Shown: piece after piece, positions 1 through 11,009 of the stretch | How positions within the stretch are numbered: the first letter of the stretch is position 1 | Layout: every line of letters begins with the position of its first letter | Assembly (NCBI GenBank): GCA_015488885.1 | Contig: WFMW01000017.1 | Location: forward strand, 1-64,000 | DNA from: Gammaproteobacteria bacterium | Lineage (GTDB): Bacteria > Pseudomonadota > Gammaproteobacteria > SZUA-229 | Direction of reading: 5' to 3' | DNA length: 64,000 nucleotides | Notes under the pieces: generated by a model | What the model was told of the DNA's origin: nothing | What the model saw: only the letters and a program-made list of their open reading frames with translations | Database searches by the model: none | Translations under genes and position numbers: made by a program

Positions 1-151
1 ACAATAAAAAGGCGATGATTGCTCATCGCCTTTCAATTTTTTACTCCAGCCTCCCAGGCTTATTTTTATATCCTGATTAGAATTATTACAGGATGCTTGT
101 TTGTCTGCTTGTACATCCTATCTTAGTAAGTTCATTAGCCGTTTACAAGTT

Positions 152-1363
152 TTAATCCCAGTTCAATGCGCCTCCGGTCTGGTATTCCGTAACTCTGGTT
201 TCAAAGAAATTCTTTTCCTTTTTCAGATTCGCCTGCTCATCCAGCCATGGCAGTGTGTTTTTCGCACCAGGGAAGGGTTCGGCATGGTTGAGTTTTCTGG
301 CGCGGCGGTTGGCGACGAAGCGGAACTGTGCAACGTGGTCATTGGCATTGTAGCCGAGAACAGGATCAGGCAACAGAAAATTGGCATAGTCTATTTCGGC
401 GGCTTCGGCTTCTTCCCACATGTGCTGAATCTTCTTCGGGTCGAGTTTAAGGTTTTCTTCCTTGATAATCTGGTTGCATACGCGGATACCAAATGAAGCA
501 TGCAAGACTTCATCTCGCATGATGTACTGAAATTGCTCGGCGGTGCCTTTCATCAGACCGCGACGTTGCAGGGCGAAGATCGGCGTAAAGCCATTATAAA
601 ACCAGGTGCCTTCAAATACGCCGGCGAAGAACGTATAAGCCATGACGAAGTTTTCCAGTTCGTCACGGTTGCTCAGGTCGATATCAGCGCGTAATACGGA
701 TTCAAGCTTGCTGTTACACAGGTTGATCTTGTGATGAATCTCCGGCACTACGCGGTAGCGGTTATACACTTCACCCTGGTCGAGGCCGAGGGTTTCGATG
801 CAGTGCTGGTAAGTCCAGGTGTGGATGGATTCTTCATAGACCTGGCGTGCCTGATAGATTTGCAGCTCCGGCGCGGTCATTTTTTCCATCACCGCGAGGC
901 CGATATTGCGCATCGCCAGGATATCGGAGGTGGTCAGATAAGCCAGTACGTTTTCGTACATGTGGCGTTCCTCCTGCATCAACTTGTGGTGATAATCGTG
1001 GATATCCTGCGTCATATTGATATCTAGTGGTGTCCAGTGGTTTTTGTTGGCATTGAGGAAATAGTCCCATGCCCATGGGTATTTGAACGGTGCAAGCTGG
1101 TTGATATCGGCCATGCCGTTGACAACGCGCTTGTCTTCTGGATTGATCGGTCTGGCTGTAACAGGGTTGATGACGGGGCGTGGAGTATCGGCAACTATGG
1201 GTTTATCGGTGGTGGCAGGTATTTCGATCGCAGATAGCGATAAGTCATCGCTGCTTTGCTCGTCTACGTCAGTGCCGACTGGTGCTGCGAATGCGGGTTC
1301 AATGGTTTTGAATACTGATTCGGGGGTGGAAACAGATGTCAGGGGGTCATCCCAGTTTAACAT
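152..1363 (-). CDS. nrdB: Ribonucleoside-diphosphate reductase class Ia, beta subunit
   Basis: 403 aa ORF with ferritin-like R2 motifs (EESIHTWTYQHC, DEVLHASFG) and C-terminal tail GGALNWD; directly downstream of nrdA. Confidence 0.95.
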   Translation of the reverse strand: MLNWDDPLTSVSTPESVFKTIEPAFAAPVGTDVDEQSSDDLSLSAIEIPATTDKPIVADTPRPVINPVTARPINPEDKRVVNGMADINQLAPFKYPWAWDYFLNANKNHWTPLDINMTQDIHDYHHKLMQEERHMYENVLAYLTTSDILAMRNIGLAVMEKMTAPELQIYQARQVYEESIHTWTYQHCIETLGLDQGEVYNRYRVVPEIHHKINLCNSKLESVLRADIDLSNRDELENFVMAYTFFAGVFEGTWFYNGFTPIFALQRRGLMKGTAEQFQYIMRDEVLHASFGIRVCNQIIKEENLKLDPKKIQHMWEEAEAAEIDYANFLLPDPVLGYNANDHVAQFRFVANRRARKLNHAEPFPGAKNTLPWLDEQANLKKEKNFFETRVTEYQTGGALNWD

Positions 1364-1398
1364 AGCTTTTCTCTCTTGTTTTTATGGCTTATAGCTGA

Positions 1399-4284
1399 TT
1401 ATTGGCAGGCTTCACAGTCTGGATCGAGGATACTGCATGCCTTTGGCATTTCCATTTTTACTGGTGTATCTACCGGTGCGTTATCACGCTCATCACTGGT
1501 CGTTTTCTCGACTGCGGTCGCGCCCATGGAGCGCAGGTAATACGTGGTTTTCAGACCACGAACCCAGGCTAGTTTATACAGATTGTCGAGTGCCTTGCCG
1601 GATGGCTCTTTTATGTACAGGTTTAACGATTGCCCCTGATCAAGCCATTTCTGACGGCGTGAAGCAGCTTCAACCAGCCAGCGCGCATCCAGTTCGAAAG
1701 CAGTTTGGTAGAGGGTTTTTAAATCGTTGGGTACGCGGTCGATGTGCTGGACGCTGCCATCGTAATATTTAAGGTCGTTAGCCATGACTTCGTCCCACAG
1801 GCCGCGTTCACGTAAATCTTCAATCAGATAGGGGTTCACCACGGTGAATTCGCCCGATAAATTAGATTTAACAAACAGGTTTTGATAGGTGGGTTCAACA
1901 GACTGGCTGACACCGCAAATATTGGAGATGGTGGCGGTAGGTGCAATCGCCATGGTGTTGGAGTTGCGCATGCCGGTTGTTTGTACCTGATTGCGTAAGG
2001 AATCCCAGTCGAAGGTATGGCTGCGATCCATCTCAAGATAGTTGCCGCGGGCTTCTGCCAGGTAGTCGATGGAGTCAATGGGAAGAATTCCCTTGCTCCA
2101 TAGTGAGCCTTCAAAGCTGGAATAGCGACCCCGTTCTCTGGCCAGATTGCTGGAAGCTTTAATGGCGTAGTAACTGATCGCTTCCATGGTGCGGTCGGCA
2201 AATTCAACTGCCTGTTCGGTCGCATAGGCGATGCGTTGTTTATACAGCGCATCCTGAAAACCCATCAATCCAAGACCAACCGGACGGTGACGCAGATTAG
2301 AGTCACGCGCTTCCGGTACACTGTAGAAGTTATAGTCAACCACATTATCCAGCATACGCATGGCAGTATTGATGGTTTTTTCCAGTTTGTCTGTATCCAG
2401 ACCATTTTCATTGATATGAGCAGGAAGATTAACCGAACCGAGGTTGCATACCGCAATTTCATTATCATTGGTGTGTAACATGATTTCAGTACACAGGTTG
2501 GAACTGTGGACAACGCCGACATGCTGGTTGCTGTAACGTAAATTACAGGGGTCTTTGAAAGTGATCCAGGGATGGCCAGTTTCAAATAACATGCTGAGCA
2601 TTTTGCGCCATAAGACGGTCGCTTTAATGGTTTTGAATACGCGAATCTCTGCTTTTTCCGCTTTGGCTTCGTATGCAAGATAGGCTTTTTCAAATTGCTG
2701 GCCGTATAAATCGTGCAGGTCGGGGGCTTCGTCCGGGCTGAACAGGGTCCAGTCCAGATCCTCGGCCACCCGTTTCATGAACAGATCGGGAATCCAGTTG
2801 GCGGTGTTCATGTCATGCGTACGACGGCGATCATCGCCGGTATTTTTACGCAGGTCGAGAAATTCTTCGATGTCGATATGCCAGGTTTCCAGATAAGCAC
2901 ACATTGCGCCTTTGCGTTTGCCGCCCTGGTTGACGGCCACGGCGGTATCGTTTGCCACTTTCAGGAAGGGGACGACACCCTGTGATTTACCATTGGTACC
3001 CTTTATATGTGCGCCCATACCACGTACTCGTGTCCAGTCATTGCCCAGACCACCGGCATATTTGGAGAGCAGCGCATCGTCTTTAATCGAGCCAAAAATA
3101 CCATCGAGATCATCGGCTATGGTGGTGAGGTAGCAGCTGGAAAGTTGTGGGCGTAAGGTGCCTGAGTTAAACAGGGTTGGCGTTGAACTCATAAAATTAA
3201 AAGATGACAGCAGATTGTAGAACTCCACCGCTCTGTCTTCACGATTGATTTCATTGATGGCCAGCCCCATTGCCACGCGCATAAAAAAGGCCTGGGGTAA
3301 TTCAAAACGTACATCACTGGCATGGATAAAATAACGGTCGTACAGGGTTTGCAGACCCAGATAGGTGAACTGATGATCGCGTGAAGCGTCAAGTTGTTTA
3401 CCCAGATAGTCAAGGTTAAATGACTGTAGACGCGGATCAAGCAGTTCAAGATCCACGGCACGGTTAATATAATACGTGAAATAACTGGCATACTGGGTTT
3501 GCATTTCCGCCTGGGTGGCGTTACTGGGTATGTTGTGAATAAAACTCAGTGCCTCAGTGCGCAGGTCGTCAAGCAGTAAACGGGCGGCGGCATAACTGTA
3601 ATCGGGCTGTTTTTCGATTAAGGTGCGCGCGCTCATCACCAGCATCCTCGCCACATCTTTTTGCGCTACGCCGTCAAACAGGTTGCGTTGCGTATCCTGT
3701 AAAATCGCTTCGGCATCCACATCATTCAAATTTGCGCAGGCTTCTTTGACTACTTCATGGAGCCGGTTAACATCCAGTAGCTGGGTAGTGCCGTCTTTAA
3801 GGGTGATATGCAGGGTAGTTTCAGGGGCTGCTGTGGCAACATCTTCCTGCTCGGCAAGTGCGCGGGCGCGGGCATGTTCCTCACGGTAGATAACATAAGC
3901 CCGTGAAATCTGATGATGGCCGCCGCGCATTAATGCCAGTTCAACCTGATCCTGAACATCTTCAATATAAAAGGTGCCACCATCGGGAATACGGCGGGTA
4001 AGTCCATTAATAACATCCTGCGTCAGCTGCTTGACGATTTCATGAATGCGGTTACTGGCAGCAGCGTTTCCGCCTTCCACGGCAAGAAAGGCTTTAGTCA
4101 TGGCGATGGAAATTTTTTCTGCATCAAAACGGGTGACTTTGCCATTACGTCGAATAATACGATACTGACCGGAGGCGGTGGCAGCCAGATTGATATTGTC
4201 TGCCAGGTCGGGCAAAAGGGTATTTTGTGTGGAGTTTGAGGTGTTTGAATCGAAGCTATTCTGTGTATCGGTCTGCATGGCCAT
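1399..4284 (-). CDS. nrdA: Ribonucleoside-diphosphate reductase class Ia, alpha subunit
   Basis: 961 aa; ATP-cone N-terminus, [15 protein letters not shown]-terminal redox pair CEACQ. Confidence 0.96.
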   Translation of the reverse strand: MAMQTDTQNSFDSNTSNSTQNTLLPDLADNINLAATASGQYRIIRRNGKVTRFDAEKISIAMTKAFLAVEGGNAAASNRIHEIVKQLTQDVINGLTRRIPDGGTFYIEDVQDQVELALMRGGHHQISRAYVIYREEHARARALAEQEDVATAAPETTLHITLKDGTTQLLDVNRLHEVVKEACANLNDVDAEAILQDTQRNLFDGVAQKDVARMLVMSARTLIEKQPDYSYAAARLLLDDLRTEALSFIHNIPSNATQAEMQTQYASYFTYYINRAVDLELLDPRLQSFNLDYLGKQLDASRDHQFTYLGLQTLYDRYFIHASDVRFELPQAFFMRVAMGLAINEINREDRAVEFYNLLSSFNFMSSTPTLFNSGTLRPQLSSCYLTTIADDLDGIFGSIKDDALLSKYAGGLGNDWTRVRGMGAHIKGTNGKSQGVVPFLKVANDTAVAVNQGGKRKGAMCAYLETWHIDIEEFLDLRKNTGDDRRRTHDMNTANWIPDLFMKRVAEDLDWTLFSPDEAPDLHDLYGQQFEKAYLAYEAKAEKAEIRVFKTIKATVLWRKMLSMLFETGHPWITFKDPCNLRYSNQHVGVVHSSNLCTEIMLHTNDNEIAVCNLGSVNLPAHINENGLDTDKLEKTINTAMRMLDNVVDYNFYSVPEARDSNLRHRPVGLGLMGFQDALYKQRIAYATEQAVEFADRTMEAISYYAIKASSNLARERGRYSSFEGSLWSKGILPIDSIDYLAEARGNYLEMDRSHTFDWDSLRNQVQTTGMRNSNTMAIAPTATISNICGVSQSVEPTYQNLFVKSNLSGEFTVVNPYLIEDLRERGLWDEVMANDLKYYDGSVQHIDRVPNDLKTLYQTAFELDARWLVEAASRRQKWLDQGQSLNLYIKEPSGKALDNLYKLAWVRGLKTTYYLRSMGATAVEKTTSDERDNAPVDTPVKMEMPKACSILDPDCEACQ

Positions 4285-4330
4285 CCTGTCGGGTTTACGT
4301 TTTTATTATGAGACAAAGTTTGTAGGGCTG

Positions 4331-4378
4331 ATACTATAAAATGTGGTTGCTATTTAAGTCAAGCACAATATATTGTGT
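4331..4378. promoter_or_regulatory. Putative tandem NrdR boxes upstream of nrdAB
   Basis: CACAATATATTGTG (4364-4377, perfect palindrome) and ATACTATAAAATGTGG (4331-4346, about 12/16 to the NrdR consensus as I recall it); centres about 32 bp apart. Confidence 0.7.
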
Positions 4379-4598
4379 ATATTTAGGGGGATGACTGGTG
4401 GATGGCTGGCGTAAAAACTGTGGATAAAACAGGAAAATATAATAAATTCTATGACTTATAAAATTCAATGATTACTCTTTTAGAACATAAGCATTTACCC
4501 ACATAAAAAACTTTTGGGGTAAAGCGTCATTGTCGGATAGAATGTTTTTCTACCCTTGATGTTTGTGTAAAATATCCGGGGTAGCCAGTAATGAGACC

Positions 4599-5504
4599 TT
4601 ACAATGGTTTCTGTAACCAGCGTATCGACCATTTTTTTCTGAAGGGTAAATATTTTCCATACTCATAAACCGCCAGTCCGCTAATAATTAATGCACTACC
4701 AAAGACGATATTTGTGCTGATTGTTTCAGCATTAAAGACGGCACCAATAAATAATGCAGTGACGGGGGTAATCAGAGTAATCAGGGCAACTCGCTCAGCG
4801 CTTATATTTTTTAGTAAAAAATAATACAGCGGAAATCCGGTGGCCGAACCCAGTATAGCTAGATAAATAATGGCAGTTATTGTCTGTACGGAAAGATTTT
4901 CTGGAATACCACCCTGGTAGATGGCTATCATCAGGAAACCGGGTAAAGCAATAATCAGGCTACCTGCGGTAATGGCAAGGGCTGGAATATCCGGTTTGAG
5001 TTTTTTTATCATCACTGCGCCCAGTGATTGTGATATGGCGCTAAGGACAACACCGATGATACCTGCCCAGGCAAGTTGTGCCACGTTCAGACTGTTAATA
5101 AATACAACGATCAGGCCGCTTATACCTAGCAGCATACCGGTTACTCTGCCAGCAGTGAAGACTTTTTCGTGCAGAATAAACGCAGAGAATATACTGGTAA
5201 ATATCGGTGACAGACCAAAGATAACTGCAATCCAGCCAGAAGGGATATATTGTGACGACCAGTAAACCAGAGTCATGGCAGCAAACATGGATATCCCGCC
5301 GGCATAATAAACCTGCCGAGCGGTTTTATGCCAGGGTATGGCGGTTTTACGTAGCGTTAAAATAACCAGCAATGCAAACAGGCCAATAGACATACGCATG
5401 GCCAGGCCAAAGGCAAAACTGCCATGCACACCACTCCACTGAATGCCAAGCGGTGTGGTACTCCAGATCAGGATAACGGCAATATAAGCAATGGGCACTG
5501 ACAT
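4599..5504 (-). CDS. EamA/DMT superfamily transporter
   Basis: ~300 aa, ten hydrophobic segments, EamA-like repeats; start likely at internal Met (MSVPIAYIAV). Confidence 0.85.
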   Translation of the reverse strand: MSVPIAYIAVILIWSTTPLGIQWSGVHGSFAFGLAMRMSIGLFALLVILTLRKTAIPWHKTARQVYYAGGISMFAAMTLVYWSSQYIPSGWIAVIFGLSPIFTSIFSAFILHEKVFTAGRVTGMLLGISGLIVVFINSLNVAQLAWAGIIGVVLSAISQSLGAVMIKKLKPDIPALAITAGSLIIALPGFLMIAIYQGGIPENLSVQTITAIIYLAILGSATGFPLYYFLLKNISAERVALITLITPVTALFIGAVFNAETISTNIVFGSALIISGLAVYEYGKYLPFRKKWSIRWLQKPL

Positions 5505-5529
5505 GATAGCCTCACAAAATAGTCTCACA

Positions 5530-5565
5530 AAATAAAAAAGGCCACTGTTTTGAAGCAGTGGCCTT
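5530..5565 (-). terminator. Rho-independent terminator (leftward)
   Basis: AAGGCCACTG-N8-CAGTGGCCTT with T-tract on the minus strand, downstream of the YeeE/YedE gene. Confidence 0.75.
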
Positions 5566-5758
5566 GAGTAAAAAAATATTCTTTATACTTTGATAATATT
5601 AATAAATATCCCGTTTAATCGACAAAAGGCCCCGGCTGTGTTGCCATCTGGCATACACAGTAACTCGACGAAGTAGCAGGGTGGGTTTTGATGTCATAGG
5701 AAGATAGTCGGTGTTTTCAGTATCTTTGTCAAGCAATATTTTTCTACGGCCCAGGCTC

Positions 5759-7021
5759 CTAGACAGCATCCAGTTTACGCATTGAGGCGGGCAGAAACCT
5801 GAAATCAACCAGTGCCGTGATGAATGCTTTGAAAAAGCTGGCTTCATCTTCATACATCATTTTATATAATTGAATTCTCATGGTCATGGCGCTGCCAAAG
5901 ATAATTGCGCCCAGTGCCAGAAACGAACCGGTAGCCAGCGTTGATACGCCAACAATCCCCTGGCCGATGGTGCAGCCTAAAGCCAGTACCCCGCCAAACC
6001 CCATCAAGGCGGCTCCAATGATATGGGTGACAAAATCCCTGATACTGGCAAACCATTCAAAATGAAAAGAACGATTGATTAATGACCAGATAAAGGAGCC
6101 GATAATAACGCCAATAACCGATATTAAACCAAAGGTCAGCAAGCTGTGCTTGAGGCCGTCCTTGAAATAACCAAAGGTCTGACCAATCGGGTTGATAAAA
6201 GTGAAAGACTGTGGGTTCAGGGTTCGTCCCACGGCAGGTTTACCCGCATCACTGTCGGCCAGCATATCCCATTGCTGATAATAATCGCTCAGCGTATAGT
6301 TACCATCATCACTGCCAATCTGTACATTACTGCTGATCGTCCAGGCACCCAGTATCACCAGACCAATAACGATGCCGCTGAGGATATTATCACGGCTGGA
6401 ACGGAAGTCTCTGGATTTAAAAGTATAAAATAACAGGCCGGTTCCCAGAATTAACCCGGCGATAAGTCGAGCAAGTGTTGTGTGTTTGGGGCTGATAATG
6501 GCTCCAATATCCTGATCACTGCTGATGGTCGGTGTAAGCGGGTTGGTCCAGTTATAAAAAAGCGTGCTATAGAGTGTTTTATCGCTGTCTGGGAAAGGGT
6601 TGGTCATGTAATAGGCAACAATGGCAATGACTAAAAAAACAATAATCGATTTGATATTGCCGCCGCCAATACGAATCAGGGTTTTATTACCGCAACCACT
6701 AGCCAGGGTCATACCAATACCGAATAAAACGCCGCCAAGAATATTCTCAATATAAATCAGGCGGTGGCCACGGTAGGGTGGAAAGCTACTGCTGGCATCA
6801 ACCAGGCCGGTATATTCCAGTAAGCTCACCCCGATGGTTGCTACGGCAATGGCTAATACCCAGGCACGAAAGCGATTGAAATCATTCATATTCACCATAT
6901 CGGATACCGCGCCCATGGTACAGAAATTGGTCTTATTAACCACTGCGCCAAGAATAATGGAGAGAATGAGTGTGGCCCAGAGGAAAAAATGAAGACCAGC
7001 CGCAAAGGATTGAAAAATCAT
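5759..7021 (-). CDS. YeeE/YedE (TsuA-like) sulfur-compound transporter
   Basis: 420 aa membrane protein with conserved Cys motifs NFCTMGAVSDM, ASGCGNKTLIR, LGCTIGQG. Confidence 0.88.
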   Translation of the reverse strand: MIFQSFAAGLHFFLWATLILSIILGAVVNKTNFCTMGAVSDMVNMNDFNRFRAWVLAIAVATIGVSLLEYTGLVDASSSFPPYRGHRLIYIENILGGVLFGIGMTLASGCGNKTLIRIGGGNIKSIIVFLVIAIVAYYMTNPFPDSDKTLYSTLFYNWTNPLTPTISSDQDIGAIISPKHTTLARLIAGLILGTGLLFYTFKSRDFRSSRDNILSGIVIGLVILGAWTISSNVQIGSDDGNYTLSDYYQQWDMLADSDAGKPAVGRTLNPQSFTFINPIGQTFGYFKDGLKHSLLTFGLISVIGVIIGSFIWSLINRSFHFEWFASIRDFVTHIIGAALMGFGGVLALGCTIGQGIVGVSTLATGSFLALGAIIFGSAMTMRIQLYKMMYEDEASFFKAFITALVDFRFLPASMRKLDAV

Positions 7022-7213
7022 AGTTCAGATACTCTTTAAGAAAATTTTATTTGGTATATTATCGAATTAAGACGACTGACAGGCAAATTTATTCCTGCCT
7101 GATGATAAAAAACAGGCGATAGATGCGAGTTATGTATGGCTTAAAGGCTTATGTTAAACTCTGGTAATGAGACAGTAATCAAGCGGCCTGAAACAGTGAC
7201 GAGGATTTTGATA

Positions 7214-7723
7214 ATGAATAGTAAAACAGTGACTTTAATAACCATGGTTTTTTCTCTGGTGGTTTTTCGTCTGTTACCCCATTTGCCCAATGTCTCACCG
7301 GTGGCAGCCATGGCTTTGTTTGGCGGCGTGTATTTTGTCGATAAACGACTGGCATTTATCGTGCCTTTACTGGCGCTATTGTTGAGCGATTTTTTTCTTG
7401 GCCTGCATCAGACCATGCTGTTTGTTTATGGCGGGTTTGCCTTAACCGTATTGATAGGAATGTGGCTGAAACATCATCTGACAGTAGCCAATACGATTAT
7501 TGCTGTATTAGGCTCGTCTATTATTTTCTTTTTATTAACCAACTTTGGTGCCTGGCTGATGTCGGGGCTGTATGCTGATACCTTTACCGGTCTGCTGCAG
7601 GCTTATGTCGCTGGCATCCCTTTCTTCCAGAACTCGCTGGCAGGTAACCTGGTTTTTACTGCTATTATCTTTGGTGTATACGGGGTATTAAAGAGCCATG
7701 TCAATGCCCTGCGTGAAATATAA
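7214..7723 (+). CDS. DUF6580-like membrane protein
   Basis: Hydrophobic protein with RLLPHLPNVSPVAAMALFGGVYF; internal ATG preferred (AGGA upstream). Confidence 0.7.
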   Translation: MNSKTVTLITMVFSLVVFRLLPHLPNVSPVAAMALFGGVYFVDKRLAFIVPLLALLLSDFFLGLHQTMLFVYGGFALTVLIGMWLKHHLTVANTIIAVLGSSIIFFLLTNFGAWLMSGLYADTFTGLLQAYVAGIPFFQNSLAGNLVFTAIIFGVYGVLKSHVNALREI

Positions 7724-7789
7724 GCTGATATCGAGATGGAACGAAAAGCCTTTAGTTCCACGTGGTCGATAGTTCCATGTGGACGATGC

Positions 7790-8563
7790 TTAAGGTTTTA
7801 AACCGGTTCCTTTATTCAGCAACCTTAAGGCAAACAGATAAAACACGCCAATAAAGCCGATAATTATCATCATGGCGATAGAAATATTGATATCACTGAC
7901 GCCCAGAATGCCATAACGGAAAGCATTGATCATATACAGAATCGGGTTGATTAATGATAGTTGTTGCCAGAATTCGGGGAGCATTTTTATCGAGTAAAAG
8001 ATCCCGCCTAGATAGGTGAGCGGGGTCAGAACGAAGGTCGGGATAATGGTGATGTCATCAAAACTTTTTGCGTAGGCAGCATTGATAAAACCAGCCAGTG
8101 AAAACAGAATTGAAGTGAGAATAAATACCGAAAAGGTGATTAAATAACTGTGTATCGGCAGTTCGGTAAAAAACCGGGAAACGATGGTTACGGTAATTCC
8201 AACAATGATTCCACGCGCTACGCCGCCAGACACAAACCCCAGTAAAATAATATTGTTGGATAATGGTGAAACCAGCATTTCTTCGATACTGTGTTGAAAT
8301 TTTGCGCTAAAAAATGAGGAAACCACATTCGAATAAGCATTGGTAATCACTGACATTAAGATCAACCCCGGGACGATATAATCCATATAACTGTAACCAT
8401 CAATATCGGCAATTTGGGAACCAATGAGGCGGCCAAAAATAATAAAATACAGCCCGAGAGTAATGGCTGGCGGTAAGATGGTTTGTATCCAGATGCGGAT
8501 AAAACGTAAAAATTCTCTGGTTGCAATGGTTTGCAGGGCAATTCGGTTTTGAGTGAAGTTCAT
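7790..8563 (-). CDS. ABC-2 type transporter permease
   Basis: 257 aa, six hydrophobic segments, overlaps the ATPase gene start. Confidence 0.88.
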   Translation of the reverse strand: MNFTQNRIALQTIATREFLRFIRIWIQTILPPAITLGLYFIIFGRLIGSQIADIDGYSYMDYIVPGLILMSVITNAYSNVVSSFFSAKFQHSIEEMLVSPLSNNIILLGFVSGGVARGIIVGITVTIVSRFFTELPIHSYLITFSVFILTSILFSLAGFINAAYAKSFDDITIIPTFVLTPLTYLGGIFYSIKMLPEFWQQLSLINPILYMINAFRYGILGVSDINISIAMMIIIGFIGVFYLFALRLLNKGTGLKP

Positions 8564-9522
8564 TTTTCGATTGGTAGTTGAATGGCTACTGGTTGAATGT
8601 TCGGCTTGTGTTTAGTTCTTACCATCGATAGAAACAGTTGCTCCAGTCGGTTGGTTTTATTTTTCATGCTGTCTACTTCAATGCCGCATTCTTTCAGGTG
8701 GATAAAAATATCGCTGAGCAGTTGGTTATCAGCTACATCAATTTCCAGCGTGGTTTTATCCAGGCAGCGGATAGTATAACCATCACACTGTGGTAAGGTG
8801 TTTAGTTCATTCTTAAGGTAGAGAATAAAGGTTTCCTGATGGAGTCGATCCAGTAGTTCGCGCGTACTGGTTTGTTCAATGGTGATGCCATGATCAATAA
8901 TGGCAATGGTATGGCACAGATTTTCAGCTTCTTCCAGATAATGGGTGGTTAAAATAATGGTTGTACCCTGCTGGTTAATCTGTTTTATGAATGCCCACAT
9001 ACTGTGGCGGATTTCTATATCGACACCAGCGGTGGGTTCGTCCAGAATTAATATTTCAGGTTGATGCATCAGGGCGCGGGCAATCATTAAACGGCGTTTC
9101 ATTCCGCCGGAAAGTTCTTTTGCCATACTATGGCGTTTTTCCCATAGTTCCAGTTGTTGAAGATATTGTTTTGCCCGCTTTCTGGCCGTTGAGCGTTTTA
9201 TGCCATAATAACCCGCCTGATTAATTAATATTTCTTCTATAGGCTCAAAAATATTAAAGTTAAATTCCTGTGGTACCAGCCCGATATACTGACGGGCAGT
9301 ATTTGCATCGGTATCAATGTCATGACCTAATATCGTCACCTTACCGGCGGTTTTATTGACCAGTGAGCTTATAATGCCTATAACCGTGGATTTTCCGGCA
9401 CCATTAGGGCCCAGTAAGGCAAAAAAATCACCTTTTTTAACGGTGAGATCAACGCCTTTTAATGCATTTATCCCATTCCTGTAAGTTTTTTGCAGGTTTT
9501 TTATAGTGAGTGCGACGGGCAT
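8560..9522 (-). CDS. ABC transporter ATP-binding protein
   Basis: Walker A GPNGAGKST, signature LSGGMKRR, Walker B LILDEPTAG. Confidence 0.95.
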   Translation of the reverse strand: MPVALTIKNLQKTYRNGINALKGVDLTVKKGDFFALLGPNGAGKSTVIGIISSLVNKTAGKVTILGHDIDTDANTARQYIGLVPQEFNFNIFEPIEEILINQAGYYGIKRSTARKRAKQYLQQLELWEKRHSMAKELSGGMKRRLMIARALMHQPEILILDEPTAGVDIEIRHSMWAFIKQINQQGTTIILTTHYLEEAENLCHTIAIIDHGITIEQTSTRELLDRLHQETFILYLKNELNTLPQCDGYTIRCLDKTTLEIDVADNQLLSDIFIHLKECGIEVDSMKNKTNRLEQLFLSMVRTKHKPNIQPVAIQLPIEK

Positions 9523-9666
9523 GATGGGTTAAACAGTCTCTATCAGATTACAGTTTGTTATTCGAAAAGGATGTTACAGGGTTTGTAATAGTGGTACGAT
9601 TGTTTTACATTCTATTCCAGAATCATTGCAGATGATCTTTAATTTATTCAATGCAAGAGTAAGCTT

Positions 9667-10257
9667 ATGAGCATGAAAGGTGAAGGTAATCGTCAGTGTA
9701 TTATAAAAGCTGCCGATGAATTGTTCTATAGATGTGGTTATAATCAGACTTCATTTCAGGATATTTCTGATGCAACCGGCATTCCGCGAGGTAATTTTTA
9801 TTATTATTTTAAAACCAAGGACGATATACTCGATGCAGTAGTGCAGGCTCGTTGTAATGATTTTATCGAAATCCTTGCTCAGTTCGATGCATCGACGACC
9901 GATCCCCGTGAACGCCTGTTATTGCTGGCCGATATGCTACGTGCTAATGAACAGAATGTGCTGGAATCAGGTTGTCCAGTTGGTTCATTAAGTGCTGAAC
10001 TGGCTAAAGATTCAGCAGATTTACAGGATAAGTCCCGGCGTGTATTTGGTATTTTGCGCAGCTGGGCGACAGAACAGTTTTCTGCACTGGGTTTAACTCA
10101 GGAGGCTGATGAGCTGGCGATGGATCTGCTTGCACGGATGCAGGGTATTATAGTAATGGCCTGTGCATTTAAGGATGCAGGATTTCTACAGCGTAGTTTG
10201 ACGGAGCTGAAAGACTGGATAAGGCAGGTAGTCGGGACGATGAGTCAAGCGGGCTGA
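9667..10257 (+). CDS. TetR/AcrR family transcriptional regulator
   Basis: N-terminal HTH: FYRCGYNQTSFQDISDATGIPRGNFYYYFKTKDDIL. Confidence 0.92.
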   Translation: MSMKGEGNRQCIIKAADELFYRCGYNQTSFQDISDATGIPRGNFYYYFKTKDDILDAVVQARCNDFIEILAQFDASTTDPRERLLLLADMLRANEQNVLESGCPVGSLSAELAKDSADLQDKSRRVFGILRSWATEQFSALGLTQEADELAMDLLARMQGIIVMACAFKDAGFLQRSLTELKDWIRQVVGTMSQAG

Positions 10258-10291
10258 GTCGTTACCAATAATAAAGTTATTATTCAGGATT

Positions 10292-10732
10292 ATGGAAACA
10301 TCTATAAAAGAAACTTATTTGCAGGCATTTAAGGGTAAATTTACCTCTACCATGCGCTGGTCGCAACTGGATGAATTCTGGTGTTTGCTGCGTGCTCAGG
10401 CGGATGATGGCTGGTATGTCTATGCGGTAGGTGAGGCCCCGCCACAGCAGCCGGTAACAAAATCACAGTTGTTAAAATTTATTGATGAGATCGATGCGCT
10501 GTTACATCGTGAACATGATGAAGATTACTGTGGCATTGTGTATATCGATAATCAGCAACACCCTGAATATATCAAAATCTTTGATCCCAATAATCTTGGT
10601 GTGACCTGCGGGTTTAGTGAAAAACCCCCTCTGCCTGGCTGGGTATTGTCACGTATAAAACCCGTCGAGCTGGAGAGTGCTCTGTATCCAACCAAAAACC
10701 GTCAACGGTGGTGGCAGAAAATATTCAAGTAA
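10292..10732 (+). CDS. Conserved-looking hypothetical protein
   Basis: 146 aa intact ORF, soluble composition, no family recognised. Confidence 0.6.
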   Translation: METSIKETYLQAFKGKFTSTMRWSQLDEFWCLLRAQADDGWYVYAVGEAPPQQPVTKSQLLKFIDEIDALLHREHDEDYCGIVYIDNQQHPEYIKIFDPNNLGVTCGFSEKPPLPGWVLSRIKPVELESALYPTKNRQRWWQKIFK

Positions 10733-10998
10733 CTGCAATTATCCGTTTTATTTTTTTGCTGGCCGGTTTTTTTATCTGGTTTCTGTTCCGGTGGGGGGTG
10801 TTTTAACTGCTGGCGTTCTTTATCGTATTTGTCATAACTGGTATTCGCCTCTTTAACACAGGCATCATAGTCTCCTTCAGGAACCTTCAGGCAGGCGGCT
10901 TCATGAGAAGCGTGCATGCCGTTGTACCAGTTTCTTGCACTACAGGCAGAAAGGCTGAATAGTGAAGTCAGAATTATTAATGGAAATAACGTTTTCAT
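10702..10998 (-). CDS. Small putative lipoprotein, Cys-containing
   Basis: Signal peptide with lipobox LSAC; 98 aa; follows the HvfC-like gene on the same strand. Confidence 0.65.
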   Translation of the reverse strand: MKTLFPLIILTSLFSLSACSARNWYNGMHASHEAACLKVPEGDYDACVKEANTSYDKYDKERQQLKHPPPEQKPDKKTGQQKNKTDNCSYLNIFCHHR

Positions 10999-11009
10999 GT
11001 TGTTATCTA

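Noticed and set aside
5599-5853. 84-aa minus ORF overlapping the 3' end of the YeeE/YedE gene
   Set aside because: Overlaps a confident CDS out of frame and runs into the spacer; no motif support.
7080-7101. CAGGCA...TGCCTG hairpin in the divergent gap between the YeeE/YedE and DUF6580 genes
   Set aside because: Short 6-bp stem with a 10-nt loop and no T-tract; could be an operator but not supportable.
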